DNA of 64,000 nucleotides from Pseudomonas sp. CC120222-01a. GTDB lineage: Bacteria > Pseudomonadota > Gammaproteobacteria > Pseudomonadales > Pseudomonadaceae. The stretch covers positions 62,001-126,000 of the forward strand of contig NZ_QEQQ01000008.1 of the NCBI RefSeq assembly GCF_003097235.1, given 5' to 3'. The notes beneath the pieces were generated by a model. It saw only the letters and a program-made list of their open reading frames with translations. It was not told where the DNA came from and made no database searches. Every line of letters starts with the position of its first letter. The stretch's first letter is position 1. Below are positions 62,929-64,000 of this stretch, one piece after another. The position numbers were made by a program, and so were the translations under genes.

Positions 62929-64000
62929 TGGGCAAGACAGGTTTGATAAGGGTGGGCGCATTGGCCATGGCAATCACCTTGGCCGGGTGTGAGCCCGCAG
63001 CAGAGCAGGGCGGTGCAGCCCATGCGAGCTATCCGGTGGAAATCGTGACGTTGGCGTCCGAGCAGGTGGCCTTGGCCGCCGAGCTACCGGGCCGAGTCGA
63101 GCCGATGCGCGTCGCCGAGGTGCGGGCGCGGGTGCCGGGTATCGTGTTGCACAAGCGCTTCGAGGAGGGGGCTGACGTCAAGGCGGGGGATGTGCTGTTC
63201 CAGATCGACCCGGCGCCGTTCAAGGCAGCCCTGGCCCGCGCCGAGGCCGACCTCGCCCGTGCCCAGGCCGTGCAGCAGGAGGCCCAGGCGCGAGTGAAAC
63301 GCTATGAGCCGCTGGTCAGGATCGAAGCGGTCAGCCAGCAGGATTTCGACAGCGCCACCGCCGAACTGCGCAGCGCCGGTGCGGCGGTGCGTTCTGCCCA
63401 GGCCGACGTGCAGGCCGCACGCCTGAACCTGGGTTATGCCACTGTCACCGCGCCGATCTCCGGGCGCATTGGTCGCGCGCTGATTACCGAAGGGGCGTTG
63501 GTGGGGCAGGGTGATGCGACACTGATGGCCCGAATCCAACAGCTCGACCCGATCTACATCGACTTCACGCAGTCTGCCGCTGACGCGCTGCGCCTGCGCC
63601 AAGCGCTGAAGGACGGCACGCGCGCAACTGACAGCCAGCGTTTGACCGCGCAAGTAGAAGGCACCGACTTCCAGCGCTCGGGCGAGCTGATGTTCACCGA
63701 TGTGAGTGTGGACCGCGGCACCGGCCAGATCATCCTCCGTGGGCGTTTCGATAACGCGGACGGCACGCTGTTGCCGGGCATGTATGTGCGCGTGCGCACA
63801 CCTCAAGGTACCAACACCCACGCCATCCTGGTCCCTCAACGTGCGGTCCAGCGTGGCAGCGACGGCCAGGCACGGGTTTTGGTCGCCGCCAATGGCATTG
63901 CTGAAGCACGCGCCGTGCAAACCGGCGTGATGCAGGGCGCACGCTGGCAAATCACCGAAGGGCTCAAACCTGGTGATCAGGCAATCGTCGGCAGCCCGGC
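62929..64000 (+). CDS. RND efflux periplasmic adaptor lipoprotein (3' end outside window)
   Basis: Membrane-fusion protein of an RND tripartite pump, 357 residues visible. Lipoprotein signal ends LAG-Cys21; then ELPGRVEPMRVAEVRARVPGIVLHKRFEEGADVKAGDVLFQIDPAPFKAALARAEADLARAQA (lipoyl and coiled-coil hairpin), NLGYATVTAPISGRIGRALITEGALVGQGD, and IYIDFTQS beta-barrel parts typical of AcrA/MexA/TtgA. The frame is open to base 64000, so the inner-membrane pump gene should follow to the right. A GTG at 62926 is an alternative start. Confidence 0.92.

Overview
The window is Pseudomonas chromosome, probably the P. putida group or a near relative. The evidence is dense high-GC coding, a P. putida-type REP hairpin pair (1865-1938), the paaABC / paaFGHIJK / paaYX arrangement, Crc/Hfq-like A-rich motifs in front of catabolic genes, and an arnBCADTEF-ugd operon. 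No rRNA, tRNA, CRISPR array, insertion sequence or prophage was seen.

Layout. (1) 1-10114: phenylacetate catabolism. paaFGHIJK and paaABC (paaC runs off the left edge) lie on the minus strand, and paaY-paaX is divergent. GATACA/TGTATC inverted repeats in both catabolic promoter regions look like PaaX operators. (2) 10198-16168: two divergent TcC/RHS-type toxin genes with a shared RHS body and unrelated AT-richer C-terminal domains, with no TcA, TcB or immunity gene beside them. (3) 16197-18141: a FetAB-type ABC exporter and a small membrane protein. (4) 18145-30485: lipid A modification with 4-amino-4-deoxy-L-arabinose (arnB-C-A-D-T-E-F-ugd), flanked on each side by an extra ArnT-like GT-C glycosyltransferase. 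(5) 30732-38020: a PrpR-like sigma54 activator divergent from a probable carboxylic-acid/acyl-CoA operon (phosphotransferase, DUF6285, acyl-CoA dehydrogenase, SDR, CoA ligase). It has a good -24/-12 promoter and paired upstream palindromes; the CoA ligase is preceded by a coupled 14-codon leader ORF. (6) 38084-46034: an amine/aldehyde cluster with a small unannotated protein, an imine-reductase/HIBADH-like enzyme, two class III transaminases (one EctB-like), a PatD-like aldehyde dehydrogenase, an APC permease and an iron-type alcohol dehydrogenase. (7) 46253-60718: a Baeyer-Villiger monooxygenase plus alpha/beta hydrolase, a TetR regulator, a PhyH dioxygenase plus FAD amine oxidase, and a DUF1329 / DUF1302 / MMPL-RND / YCF48 envelope operon of the type linked to hydrophobic substrates. 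A second PhyH dioxygenase and a PucR-type regulator follow. (8) 62267-64000: a TetR repressor divergent from an RND efflux adaptor that is cut by the right edge.

The most novel element is regions 6-7. A 17-bp motif (GACWTGATCAYKTGACY) recurs in three separate promoter regions: the monooxygenase/hydrolase operon, the TetR/PhyH divergent region and the DUF1329 envelope operon. At the last it sits inside a perfect 15-bp inverted repeat. This ties the three units into one proposed TetR regulon for uptake and oxidative breakdown of a hydrophobic, possibly amine-bearing, compound. The substrate cannot be read from sequence alone.
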